Positions 33,542-42,094 of a stretch of 64,000 bases of DNA are shown piece after piece. The DNA comes from Nonomuraea sp. NBC_00507 (lineage in GTDB: Bacteria; Actinomycetota; Actinomycetes; Streptosporangiales; Streptosporangiaceae): assembly GCF_036013525.1 (NCBI RefSeq), contig NZ_CP107853.1, positions 5,952,001-6,016,000 of the forward strand, given 5' to 3'. Position 1 is the stretch's first letter, and every line of letters starts with the position of its first letter. The translations under genes were made by a program, and so were the position numbers. The notes under the pieces are model-generated. The model was not told the DNA's origin and did not search any database. It saw only the letters and a program-made list of their open reading frames with translations.

Positions 33542-34540
33542 ATGTCGGTGTCGGTAGTCATACCGTGTTACCGCTCTGGCCGTACTCTTCCTGTGCTCGT
33601 GCCCAGGCTCATTTCCATGCTCCACGGCGTTTCCGTCTCCCACGAGGTCATCCTCGTCGTCGACGGCAGCCCTGACGACACCTGGGAGACGGCCAGGGAA
33701 TTGGCGTGCCAGTTCGACGCCGTCCGCGCGATTCAGCTGTCGCGCAACTATGGCCAGCACAACGCGCTGATGGCCGGGATAAGGGAGGCAGCGTTCGACT
33801 TGGTCGTCACGATGGACGACGATCTGCAGCACCCGCCTGAGCAGGTGCCCCTTCTGCTTGCAGCCATCGAGACCGACCGCCTCGACCTGGTGTACGGCGT
33901 GCCGCACGAAGAGGAGCACGGCTTTCTCCGCAGCCTTGCGTCCCGGTCGGTGAAGGCTGGCATGGCGGGAGTGTTCGGGGTCAGCGGTGCGCAGGCGATC
34001 AGCGCCTTCAGGGCGTTCCGCACGCGCCTACGCGATGCGTTCGAGGGCCTCAACGGCCCGCATGTATCGGTCGACGTGGCCCTTTTCTGGGCCACCACGC
34101 GGATCGGCTCGGTGAATGTGCAAATGAGCCATCGAGTCGATGGGCGGTCCAACTACACGCCTCGCCTGTTGGCGCGGCACGCGGTCAACATGTTCCTCGG
34201 CTATAGCACGGCTCCGCTCCGGGCGGCGAGCTACCTGGGATTCCTCGTCGGCATCTTCGGGTTGTTGTTGGGCGGCGCCGTGCTCTGGCGATTCGTCATG
34301 GGCGACACGACGGTCGCCGGATTCACGACCATCGCGACGATGGTCGCGTTGTTCTCGTCCGCCCAGCTGATCGCCATTGGGGTGCTCGGCGAGTACATCG
34401 GCCGTATTCATAGCGGTGGCATGGGCCGACCCGCCTACGTGATCTCTGATTGCGTCGACGGCTCCGGCTCCGTGGAACTGCGCCGGCGAACGAGCGGCGA
34501 TAGCGCTAGCCCTCGTACGCGGGCAGGAGCCGCCTCCTGA
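33542..34540 (+). CDS. GT2 polyprenyl-phosphate glycosyltransferase
   Basis: A 332-residue family 2 glycosyltransferase of the DPM1/GtrB/ArnC type. The fold starts VSVVIPCYRSGRTL; LSRNYGQHNALMAGI and the metal-binding TMDDDLQHPPEQ (about residues 83-101) follow. Two C-terminal membrane helices (LGFLVGIFGLLLGGAVLW and the VALFSSAQLIAIGVLGEYIGR helix) complete the GtrB layout. Such enzymes load a sugar onto undecaprenyl phosphate at the inner face of the membrane. In this island the sugar could be Fuc4NAc or a related residue. It overlaps the convergent acetyltransferase gene by 35 bp. Confidence 0.9.
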   Translation: MSVSVVIPCYRSGRTLPVLVPRLISMLHGVSVSHEVILVVDGSPDDTWETARELACQFDAVRAIQLSRNYGQHNALMAGIREAAFDLVVTMDDDLQHPPEQVPLLLAAIETDRLDLVYGVPHEEEHGFLRSLASRSVKAGMAGVFGVSGAQAISAFRAFRTRLRDAFEGLNGPHVSVDVALFWATTRIGSVNVQMSHRVDGRSNYTPRLLARHAVNMFLGYSTAPLRAASYLGFLVGIFGLLLGGAVLWRFVMGDTTVAGFTTIATMVALFSSAQLIAIGVLGEYIGRIHSGGMGRPAYVISDCVDGSGSVELRRRTSGDSASPRTRAGAAS

Positions 34541-35279
34541 TGAGATGAACGGTGAGGAAAGCCTCAACGGGCACGAACCCGTACCTGGTCCATGCCTTCT
34601 GCACCCTGGTGTTGTGGCCCTGGGTGGAGATCACGACTTCCTCCGTACCACAGGCGAGGGCGTGGTCTTCCACCGCCTTGAGTAGATAAGCGTACAGGCC
34701 ACGTCCTTGTGCGTTGGTGACCACACCAGCGAGCAGGATCTCTGTCCTCGGACCATCGAAGTCCAGCGTCGCGATCCCGAGCACCCGCCGATCGTCCCTG
34801 AGAGCCAAGCAATGACCCTCGGCGGCGGACCGCAGCGCCCACTCCTGATAACCCTCCGACACCGCGGTGGCGTCGAAGAGGGGGTTGGCCAGGTAGTGAT
34901 TTCCGTAGGCGCCGAAGATGTCGCTGATCAAGTCCTTGACCAGCGGCGGACTGCTCATTGCAGTGGTAATGAGATGTGGCGCCGGTTCCGGCGCGCGACC
35001 TTGCCCGGCGACCAGGCGCCAGTACACCAGGGAGTCAGCGAACACCGCGGTCCGTCCCAACCTGGTCAGTTCCGCGAACCATCCGACGTGCCGAGCCGGA
35101 TATCGGAGCACGACGACCTCAGCGGTAGAGGCAAGGATGGCCTCGCGAACCGCAGAAAAGGGCCTCTCCGCTCGAGCCCCGACAGTCAGGCGCTCCATCG
35201 AGCACCCGAACCGGGCGGATTCAAGCGGTGAGCCCTGGGCCCGCACGCTGCTCGCCTCGATCACATCGCGCCAGGCCAT
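34506..35279 (-). CDS. GNAT acetyltransferase, WecD/RffC-like
   Basis: A 257-residue protein with an N-terminal region (SARFGCSMERLTV) like that of WecD/RffC, and a C-terminal GNAT domain (about residues 120-257) containing the acetyl-CoA loop VVTNAQGRGLYAYLLKAV and NTRVQKAWTRYGFVPVEAF. E. coli WecD acetylates dTDP-4-amino-4,6-dideoxygalactose. The adjacent upstream gene encodes the WecE-type aminotransferase that makes that substrate; its TGA overlaps this ATG. The pairing makes the WecD function likely though sequence identity looks moderate. Confidence 0.75.
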   Translation of the reverse strand: MAWRDVIEASSVRAQGSPLESARFGCSMERLTVGARAERPFSAVREAILASTAEVVVLRYPARHVGWFAELTRLGRTAVFADSLVYWRLVAGQGRAPEPAPHLITTAMSSPPLVKDLISDIFGAYGNHYLANPLFDATAVSEGYQEWALRSAAEGHCLALRDDRRVLGIATLDFDGPRTEILLAGVVTNAQGRGLYAYLLKAVEDHALACGTEEVVISTQGHNTRVQKAWTRYGFVPVEAFLTVHLIRRRLLPAYEG

Positions 35280-36433
35280 CAGGTCGGCTCATAACTCAGG
35301 ACGGCGTCGATGACCTGCGCCACGGAATCTTCATCGAGATCAGGGTAAAGCGGCAGCCGGACCAGCCTGTCGGCGATCTGCTCCGTGACCGGGCAGCCTC
35401 CGGGTGCCTGCCGCCCGTGCCGCAGTCCGGCAGGGGAGGCATGCAGCGGTTGGTAGTGGAAGGCTGCCCGGACGCCATGCGCTGCGAGGTGAGCGATGAA
35501 CTCCTGCCTGCTTCGGAGATCGGGAAGCAACAGGTAGTACAGATGAGCGGGATGGGCGCAGTCGTCCGGGACCGTCGGCTGGGAGATCCCACACTTCGCG
35601 GCCCAGTCCGCCAGTCCCTCGTCATAAGCCCGCCAGACTCCGTGACGCCGGCACTGGATCTCGTCGAAAGACTCCAGCTGTGATGCCAACTGGGCTGCCA
35701 GCACGTCGGACGGCAGATAGCTCGAGCCGATGTCGATCCACCGGTACTTGTCCACCTGCCCGCGGAAGAAGCGGCTCCGGTCCGTGCCCTTCTCTCGGAC
35801 GATCTCTGCTCGGGTGACAAGTGCGGGATCGTTGAGCAGAAGTGCGCCGCCTTCGCCGCACTGAACGTTCTTGGTCTCATGGAAACTCAGTGCCGACATG
35901 ACGCCAAAAGACCCGAGGGCCCGACCTCGATAAGAGCCGCCCAGACCATGCGCGTTGTCCTCAATCAGTGCAAGGCCGTACCGCTGCGCGATCTCTGCGA
36001 TGGCGTCCATTGCGCAGCCGACGCCCGCGTAGTGGACGACCGCTATGGCACGCGTGCGGTCGGTGACGGCCGCCTCGACAAGGCGCTCATCGAGATTGAG
36101 CGTGTCCGGCCGAACGTCGACGAACACCGGGACGGCCGAGCGCAGGGCGAAGGCGTTGGCCGTGGACATGAAGGTGAAGGATGGCACGATTACCTCGTCG
36201 TCCGGCCGCAGGTTGAGCAGGATCGCCGCCATTTCCAGCGCATGCGTGCAAGACGTGGTGAGCAGTGCGTCACTCGCCCCGGTCAGTTCGCTCAGTAGCG
36301 TGGCGGCCTGGCGGGTGAAGGGTCCGTCGCCGGAGGTTCGCCCGCATGTTATGGCCTCGGAGATGTAGTGGAGCTCGTTCTCCGCAACGTACCGCCGGTG
36401 GAAGGGAACGGTACTCAGCTCGGTTTTGCTCAC
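35279..36433 (-). CDS. wecE: dTDP-4-amino-4,6-dideoxygalactose transaminase (WecE/RffA-type)
   Basis: A 384-residue DegT/DnrJ/EryC1 PLP enzyme. It matches WecE/RffA closely: GRTSGDGPFTRQ at the N terminus, LLTTSCTHALEMAAILL, VIVPSFTFMSTANAF, VHYAGVGCAMD, FHETKNVQCGEGG with the PLP lysine near residue 188, and REKGTDRSRFFRGQVDKY. WecE aminates dTDP-4-keto-6-deoxyglucose to dTDP-Fuc4N. RmlA and RmlB in the same island supply the substrate. The GTG at 36433 starts the wecE-acetyltransferase operon. Confidence 0.92.
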   Translation of the reverse strand: MSKTELSTVPFHRRYVAENELHYISEAITCGRTSGDGPFTRQAATLLSELTGASDALLTTSCTHALEMAAILLNLRPDDEVIVPSFTFMSTANAFALRSAVPVFVDVRPDTLNLDERLVEAAVTDRTRAIAVVHYAGVGCAMDAIAEIAQRYGLALIEDNAHGLGGSYRGRALGSFGVMSALSFHETKNVQCGEGGALLLNDPALVTRAEIVREKGTDRSRFFRGQVDKYRWIDIGSSYLPSDVLAAQLASQLESFDEIQCRRHGVWRAYDEGLADWAAKCGISQPTVPDDCAHPAHLYYLLLPDLRSRQEFIAHLAAHGVRAAFHYQPLHASPAGLRHGRQAPGGCPVTEQIADRLVRLPLYPDLDEDSVAQVIDAVLSYEPT

Positions 36434-37048
36434 GGGCCGCAGTGAACAACAGCCGTGCCATCGCCGCCTGTTGCCCTCACTCCACGTGGAGAAGTCGTCG
36501 CGGAAGCCTTACTCAGAGCCGACGACTCCTTGATTCCGAGAACGAGATGACCGCGTGAGCTGGATCGCGCGAAGGCGTCCGCGTTCAACGGCTGGAGGGC
36601 AAATACCCGAATGTTGCCTTCGGCTCGGGCCCGCGAGACAGCGGATCGGCGATTCGCACGGCCAACGCTGAGAGCTCGGCATGTCAGGACACGACGAGAT
36701 CGTAGGTGCGGCATAAGGTCATGCGCAGACCATCGCTCATCGATCCTCCTCAGCCACGCGGGCGAACTCGAAGATCTACCGAGGTCGTGCCAGGGACATT
36801 TCAGGCAAACCGCGGAGCCGCTCACACAATATAAGCCGCTGACGAATCGAGGATGACTCCGGCCATTGGTCGCGGGTAGGCAGCGACCATCTTGACCCGA
36901 ATTGATCCTAGATTCCGGATATGTGAGGGCTCTCCCAATTGCGGACATAGTCAGCCTCACGCTACGCGCCGATTACTCTTTGGAAGATATTGGTTGCGGT
37001 GTAGAACGAGTGGATACGCCCGTGAAGGCAAAAGGCATATACCAAGTG
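36434..37048. other. Intergenic stretch without recognisable gene
   Basis: About 600 bp between the aminotransferase start and the GT-C gene. A minus-strand frame (36430-36960) is open for 176 codons, but its composition is Ser/Arg-rich and matches no family. Promoters for both neighbours must lie here. From about 36.8 kb onward the A+T content rises. Confidence 0.5.
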
Positions 37049-38500
37049 ATGTGTAGCCGTCTACTGCGCCGGAAAGAAGATTTCGGTGGCGTGGGGCCAA
37101 ATGGCTCTGCTGCCACTCTCATTAAATCCCTTCTATTCACTGCTGTGCGTGCACCCATCGTGCTCGCCGTTACTGTCGCTGTGCTGCTGCGTGCGGCCGC
37201 CATGCTTGGCTATCAGCGAGCATTCTGGTATGGGGATTCCCTCGACTATGTAACCAATGCACTGCAGGTCTTTCCCGGCACCGTGAAGCCTCTTGGCTAT
37301 TCAATATTCCTCCGCGTTCTTCTGCCTTTCCATAGCAGTGTGCTCGTAGCGGCGATCCAACACGTCATGGGGCTTGGTATCGGCATCTTGATCTATGGCT
37401 TGCTCCGCCGATGGCAAGTGCGCCCAATGTTGGCAGTGGCTGCCGCACTTCCAATTTTCCTTGATCCTCGTCAACTTGCCATGGAGCACTCCCTACTTAG
37501 CGAGACGCTGTTCACATTCTGTTTGACAGGAGCCGTGGTCGTTACCCTATGGCGGCGTCGACTTACAGGACCAGCAGCAGTAGTGGCAGGACTGCTTCTC
37601 GCCGCTGCCACGCTCACCAGATCGATAGGTATGCCGCTTGTGGTCCTGTACTTGGCACTCCTGCCAGTGCAGCGAGTCAGGTTTCGCGCGCTGCTCGCGG
37701 CAATAGCGAGTTGCCTCATACCACTTTTTGCCTATGGTCTGTGGTTCCAGGCACACCATGGCGTGCTTGCCCTTGGCGCTAGCGACGGGATGATCCTTTG
37801 GGGGCGGACTATGTCATTCGCCGACTGCGCAAAGATACGTCCCCCGACCGTTCTCGTCCCGCTATGCCCCCGGAAGCATCCTGTACACTCCATATGGAGC
37901 GACCCTAACGCCTGGTTTTACGCTACGGGCAATTCTCCGATGAGCCCGGATAATAATTCCCTTGCACGACAGTTTGCACTGCGCGCCTTCGTTTCCCAGC
38001 CTGTGGATTACGCCCTGATAGTGGTGCGCGACTTTGCCCTGACTTTTCTCACGAACGACCCGCCGGTGACCGAGTCCATCTGGCTATTCTCGGTTGCCAA
38101 ATACATAGGAGTCGAACCGCGGGCGGTGGACGTAGCGGAAGCGTATGGATATGAGGGCACGTTCAACGGAATCACGCCCTTCTGGACGTTCCTCGAACGG
38201 TACCAGTATTGGATCTTTCTGCCTGGGCTGGGCCTGCTCGCTGTGATGGTGGCACCCGTGGTGTTTGCAGTTCGCTACAAACGTCTATCAATCCCGGCTC
38301 TGATACCGTGGACGATGGCGATCACACTGGTGATGCTCGCGGTGGCCCTGGGGCCCGAATACCGCTATCTCCTACCCGCAGTCCCCCTAGCATGCATAGC
38401 GCTGGCCCTCACTATGGCGCACACCAACGCCGTGCGTACCACCACCACCGGCGCGACCGCCATCAACGGCACCCACGCGGAGGCTGCCTCGTCAGGCTAA
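37049..38500 (+). CDS. GT-C-type membrane glycosyltransferase (PMT-like)
   Basis: A 483-residue protein with about 10-12 membrane helices. The N-terminal loop after the first helix has YGDSLDYV, the acidic motif of GT-C/PMT enzymes that use a polyprenyl-phosphate sugar outside the cell. PLGYSIFLRVLLPF follows, a second PMT-like feature. The C-terminal helices end with EYRYLLPAVPLACIALAL. The start is uncertain: ATG 37049 is used, while GTG 37022 and TTG 36902 extend the frame. Codon use is more A/T-rich than in flanking genes. It would fit as the acceptor-side partner of the GT2 enzyme. Confidence 0.75.
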   Translation: MCSRLLRRKEDFGGVGPNGSAATLIKSLLFTAVRAPIVLAVTVAVLLRAAAMLGYQRAFWYGDSLDYVTNALQVFPGTVKPLGYSIFLRVLLPFHSSVLVAAIQHVMGLGIGILIYGLLRRWQVRPMLAVAAALPIFLDPRQLAMEHSLLSETLFTFCLTGAVVVTLWRRRLTGPAAVVAGLLLAAATLTRSIGMPLVVLYLALLPVQRVRFRALLAAIASCLIPLFAYGLWFQAHHGVLALGASDGMILWGRTMSFADCAKIRPPTVLVPLCPRKHPVHSIWSDPNAWFYATGNSPMSPDNNSLARQFALRAFVSQPVDYALIVVRDFALTFLTNDPPVTESIWLFSVAKYIGVEPRAVDVAEAYGYEGTFNGITPFWTFLERYQYWIFLPGLGLLAVMVAPVVFAVRYKRLSIPALIPWTMAITLVMLAVALGPEYRYLLPAVPLACIALALTMAHTNAVRTTTTGATAINGTHAEAASSG

Positions 38501-39036
38501 TCTCTGCGAACAAGACCCCACGGGTTCATCCGGTGATCGGTCTAACGCCGTTAAGATGGTGATCGTACTTACTGGCGGACTGATGGGCCACTCACGGAAT
38601 GTGTGCCTGAGCCAGTTTTGAGGCGTCGTCGAGAAGAGGCGCCTTCTCCACGCGGATCAGACCGGTGGCAACATCCACACGGCGCCCAGGCCGCCAGCGA
38701 TTGAGCCACGCGCCGGGTGTCGACTCGATCGCCGCAGGTCGCGCCACCTGTGCCAAGAAGACCCTGAACGAGCTTGCCCGACCAAGGCCGGCCTCGACAC
38801 CAAGCCGCCGTAACCTCGGTCCTTTAAAGCTCACTAAACGGCATCGGCATACACAAGAACATCAGCAATCCAGGCTACTCTGTTGTATAGCTGTAAGTCC
38901 TGACATGTCTACTAAACCAGGGCGAACTCCCGCGGAATCAAGCTGTGTTCAGATCTGACCAATTGTTTGACATTGGTTTAGCAGCACGCTGACATAGTTG
39001 CCCCGGAAATGCCTGCTTCCTGGCTATCATGCCGTT
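38501..39036. other. Intergenic stretch, possible gene remnant
   Basis: A 536-bp gap. Its middle (about 38590-38830) is GC-rich, unlike its neighbours, and carries an 80-codon minus-strand frame (LGVEAGLGRASSFRVFLAQVA, PGAWLNRWRPGRRVDVATG) of no recognised family. The last 200 bp before the desaturase are AT-rich and must include its promoter. The GC step inside the gap suggests a composite origin. Confidence 0.4.
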
Positions 39037-40056
39037 ATGGCTGGACAGAAGGGGACTACAGTGCAGGTCGGTGCTGCCGTGCAAGATATCGGAATGGTGC
39101 GACATTCCACGTTGGTTGACTCCTCGGGAAGACGATACGTCGATTTTCGACGCTGTCTGACACCTCGCTGGGGAATAGTCTGGACGACGCTGCTTGGGGG
39201 CCATCTTGGCCTCATTATTTCGGCGGCACTAATCGTCTTTCTGGGCCAGACGATCGCTGTAGGATGGCCGGGTGCAAGCGTCCTCGCCATCGCCGGGGGA
39301 GCAGAGCTCGGTTTCTTTCTGCACTATCTGACGACGTATCTACACGAAGGCGCTCATTACAACCTTGCGCCCAGCCGGCGAACCAGCGATGCGCTGACGA
39401 ACGCGTTCATCGGAGCTTTTATCGGCATGAATGTGAAAGCCTACCGAAAGGTGCATTTCGACCACCATCGGTATCTTGGAACTACGCGTGACCCGGAGCG
39501 TAGCTACTTCAATCCACTCAACCTACGCTTCCTGCTCGAGGGAATCACAGGTGTTCGGCAGGTTCGTGCTCTGAAAGCCTATCACCAGGGCCTTAAGAGC
39601 AACTCAGGCGCAAAGACTAGGGATGCGAGCCTAAGATCCGAGGGCATAGTGTTTCTCCCCGCCGTCGCGGTAAACGGATTGATTATAATCTGCTCGCTCT
39701 GGCTCAATGCCGTTGCGTTCGCGATCGCCTGGATGCTGGCGCGATTGGTATTCATGCCACTATTCAACACCGTCCGACAGTTGCTCGAACACCGCAGCGA
39801 GTTGGCGGATGATGAGACAGACTACAGTCGCGTTCCGCATGGGCCAGTGAATCGCCTTTTTGGCGGCAGCCTTTTCGCGGCCCTCTTCGGATCGGCGGGA
39901 TTCAATCGCCATCTGCTGCATCACTGGGATCCTAGCGTATCCTTCACCCGACTGAAAGAGGTGGAGCAGTTTCTCATGAAAACTGAGATCGCGCCGATAC
40001 TCCAGCGACGGCACACCACCTATTACCGCACGTGGCAGCAATTGGGTAGGATATGA
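39037..40056 (+). CDS. Membrane fatty acid desaturase-family protein
   Basis: A 339-residue integral membrane di-iron protein. Histidine boxes occur as HEGAH (about residue 107), HFDHH (about residue 143) and NRHLLHHWD (about residue 291), with four or more membrane helices between them. This is the FA_desaturase layout (PF00487). Substrates in the family include acyl lipids, sphingolipids and carotenoids. The ATG at 39037 is preferred over TTG 38998. Its stop overlaps the next ATG, so it is coupled to a methyltransferase and probably modifies the same lipid or glycolipid. Confidence 0.85.
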   Translation: MAGQKGTTVQVGAAVQDIGMVRHSTLVDSSGRRYVDFRRCLTPRWGIVWTTLLGGHLGLIISAALIVFLGQTIAVGWPGASVLAIAGGAELGFFLHYLTTYLHEGAHYNLAPSRRTSDALTNAFIGAFIGMNVKAYRKVHFDHHRYLGTTRDPERSYFNPLNLRFLLEGITGVRQVRALKAYHQGLKSNSGAKTRDASLRSEGIVFLPAVAVNGLIIICSLWLNAVAFAIAWMLARLVFMPLFNTVRQLLEHRSELADDETDYSRVPHGPVNRLFGGSLFAALFGSAGFNRHLLHHWDPSVSFTRLKEVEQFLMKTEIAPILQRRHTTYYRTWQQLGRI

Positions 40057-41051
40057 AGGAGTATATATACCGAGCGAAAGTGTGCACCAGCACCAATACT
40101 CGGTGCCCGGCGTGCGCGGTATCAGGAGCGATCCACTGGGCGCGAGCTCGCGATGTTGAGTACCACACTTCTGACCGTGAGTACGACTACTATCGTTGCG
40201 TGGAGTGCGGCGTCATCTTCCTTGATCCTATGCCGGTCGATCAACTCGCTCATATCTATCCGGGGAACTACTACGCCTACGCATCGGATGAGCAGTCGTT
40301 CGTTCACAGGATCAAGGACCGTCTCGATGCCGTACGACTTAGACGGATTCTTTCCAGGCTGTCCGGCGACAAACTGCAAGTGCTCGATGTGGGCGGGGGC
40401 GACGGCTGGCAGCTCGATGTGATCCGAGGCATCGATCGGCGGGTCACATTCACTCAGGTAGTTGATTTGGATTCGGGCGCTCAAGCGCGTGCACTGGCGA
40501 GGGGGCATCACTACTTCTGCGGCCGTGTCGAGGAATTCACCACGGAACGTCGCTTCGACCTCATCCTGCTTATCAATCTGATCGAACACGTCAGCGATCC
40601 AGGAGCGGTCCTCAAGGCGCTCCGCTGTCATCTCACATCGCAGGGTGTGATCCTGATCAAGACCCCTAATACGAAAAGCCTGGACGCCAATCTGTTCCGA
40701 CACCGCAACTGGGGTGGATACCACTGTCCGCGGCATTGGGTCCTGTTCGATCGGCAGAACTTTGCGAGACTTGCGTCCAAGTGCGGATTCTCCGTCTACC
40801 GGTTTGCATATACCCAGGGTGGCCCATTCTGGAGCACGAGCATCCTGGCGGAGTTGGTTCGCCGCGGATGGGCGAACGTCACTGCCAAGCGTCCGATGAC
40901 TCAGCACCCGCTCTTCCCGTTCTTCGCTGCCGCTTCCGCCGGCTTCGACCTTATCCGGGCGCGATTCGGAGCGCGGCCGTCGCAGATGTTCGTCGAACTC
41001 GTCTCGGCTCCCACGCTCGACCGTCACCCAATGCCGTTTGATAAAGAATGA
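40053..41051 (+). CDS. Zinc-ribbon class I methyltransferase
   Basis: A 332-residue protein. An N-terminal zinc ribbon (CPAC near residue 18 and RCVECG near residue 48) is followed by a class I methyltransferase domain: LQVLDVGGGDGWQLDVI (about residues 108-124), LILLINLIEHVSDPG, and LIKTPNTKSLDANLF. This architecture resembles sugar C-methyltransferases and tail enzymes of polysaccharide loci. It is translationally coupled to the desaturase (ATGA overlap). Confidence 0.85.
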   Translation: MKEYIYRAKVCTSTNTRCPACAVSGAIHWARARDVEYHTSDREYDYYRCVECGVIFLDPMPVDQLAHIYPGNYYAYASDEQSFVHRIKDRLDAVRLRRILSRLSGDKLQVLDVGGGDGWQLDVIRGIDRRVTFTQVVDLDSGAQARALARGHHYFCGRVEEFTTERRFDLILLINLIEHVSDPGAVLKALRCHLTSQGVILIKTPNTKSLDANLFRHRNWGGYHCPRHWVLFDRQNFARLASKCGFSVYRFAYTQGGPFWSTSILAELVRRGWANVTAKRPMTQHPLFPFFAAASAGFDLIRARFGARPSQMFVELVSAPTLDRHPMPFDKE

Positions 41052-41191
41052 GCACGATCTTTGGTGTGGCCGACGACCCTAGTGGCCAATTGCGATGACA
41101 CGCCTTCGATGTCGGTGATCTTGCGCTGATCTGCCACGATGATGCCCGCTGCGGCCGGTTCCCCTACCCCGGCCATGGAATGAGGTGTGTG

Positions 41192-41300
41192 GTGTCGGTG
41201 CAGCCGCGACCGTGGCCGCAGATCCCGGAGATTCCCGCGAGGGTGGCCCGAGCCGCCTCGGCCAAGGGTGCCTACCCGCTGGCCATGCGGGTCCGCGATG
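41192..41300 (+). pseudogene. N-terminal fragment of an IS1182-type transposase
   Basis: A GTG at 41192 opens VSVQPRPWPQIPEIPARVARAASAKG and then LAMRVRD, the conserved start of IS1182-family transposases (PRPWPQ-P...ARVARA...LAMRVRDELG). After about 36 codons the similarity stops exactly where the dihydrofolate-reductase-family host gene begins on the other strand (about 41300). The rest of the transposase is absent from the window. The fragment marks the right edge of the island. Confidence 0.75.
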
Positions 41301-41307
41301 GGCGAAT

Positions 41308-41475
41308 TCCCTCGATCACTGCGGCGTGCTGCTCGGACTCACCGAACATCCATTGGTGGATCCATTGGTGCAGGCGGTCGCCCACGCCGTCGCCGAACGG
41401 CTTGTCCAGGCTCTGGTTCGGTCCAGCCACGAAGCCGTCGAGGGACATCGCCATGTCACAAGTGACCTTGCTCAT
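41308..41475 (-). pseudogene. N-terminal part of the split dihydrofolate-reductase-family gene
   Basis: Fifty-six codons starting MSKVTCDMAMSLDGFVAGPN, the typical N terminus of DHFR/RibD-C-type proteins, behind a good AGGAGG ribosome-binding site. The frame leaves homology at AAVIEG and runs on through foreign DNA to a stop at 41272. The missing 147 residues are at 29763-30206. A small internal duplication is visible: HQWIHQWMF, from a repeated 12 bp (GGATCCACCAAT). Confidence 0.88.
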
Positions 41476-41635
41476 CTCACTGCCTCCTGTGTGGTTCCGG
41501 CGCTCGTCTGGCGCCGCCTTCACGGGGAGGTCGGAGCCGTCCTCCTGTTCTCTACATGCCGGCCGGAATCTTTTTCAGAATGCGGGCTGCGGCAGGTTGC
41601 TGAACCGCGGTGCCAGGCCCTGCGTACCTCCGCAC

Positions 41636-42061
41636 ATGACGACATTTCCACGTCTGGCCGCTTTCGCGCTGCTGGCCGGGCTGGTCACTGGCTGTTCCCA
41701 GTACGTCGGGAAGAACAGTGACTACGGAGCAGCGGGAAATGCGCAGGCCAACGCCGCCCCCCTCACGGTCGAGCAACTCTCCGCCAAGGTGGGCTGCAAG
41801 CCGAAGATGCAGGTCGACGCCGACGAAATCCGAACCGCGTACTGCAAGACCAAGGAAGGCGAGTTCTTCGTCAACACCTTCAAGACCGAGAAGCTCAAGG
41901 ACGAGTGGATGGACCGGGCGCCCGAGTACAACCCCCATCTGGTGGGCCCCCGCTGGACCGTCCTGGGCCCGCTCGAGGTGCTGGAGGTCATCAAGCCCAC
42001 ACTCAACGGCGACCTGCACCTGACCGACCACCGGGTCTCGCAGACACCCGCACCCAAGTGA
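41636..42061 (+). CDS. Secreted lipoprotein of unknown function
   Basis: A 141-residue protein with a lipoprotein signal: basic N terminus, hydrophobic core and lipobox LVTGC with the modified cysteine near residue 20. The mature part has two further cysteines (GCKPKMQVDADEIRTAYC) that could form a disulfide. Small actinobacterial lipoproteins of this layout are common and unassigned. It is followed at once by a strong terminator hairpin and converges with the PQQ-type dehydrogenase gene. Confidence 0.75.
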   Translation: MTTFPRLAAFALLAGLVTGCSQYVGKNSDYGAAGNAQANAAPLTVEQLSAKVGCKPKMQVDADEIRTAYCKTKEGEFFVNTFKTEKLKDEWMDRAPEYNPHLVGPRWTVLGPLEVLEVIKPTLNGDLHLTDHRVSQTPAPK

Positions 42062-42086
42062 GCGGCGCCGGACGGGCCGGCGCCGC
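42062..42086. terminator. Bidirectional terminator hairpin
   Basis: GCGGCGCCGG (42062-42071) and CCGGCGCCGC (42077-42086) form a perfect 10-bp stem with a 5-nt loop. It sits between the stop codons of two converging genes and can serve both. Confidence 0.75.
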
Positions 42087-42094
42087 CCACGACG

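Larger units (their letters stand above)
30208..41308. mobile_element. 11.1-kb inserted island (glycan and lipid genes) splitting a DHFR-family gene
   Basis: The insertion limits are set by the two halves of the host gene: host sequence runs to 30207 on the left and resumes at 41309 on the right. ATT occurs at both edges (30205-30207 and 41306-41308), compatible with a 3-bp target duplication or with microhomology. The content is ten genes: methyltransferase, rmlB, rmlA, GT2, acetyltransferase, aminotransferase, GT-C, desaturase, methyltransferase, and a cut transposase. The right edge holds the N terminus of an IS1182-type transposase that stops at the junction. From about 36.9 to 41.0 kb the island is visibly richer in A and T than its flanks, a sign of foreign origin. 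No integrase or intact IS was found. Confidence 0.8.

Noticed and set aside
36430..36960. Minus-strand 176-codon frame upstream of the aminotransferase
   Set aside because: Serine/arginine-rich, no motif and no ribosome-binding site; overlaps the needed promoter region.
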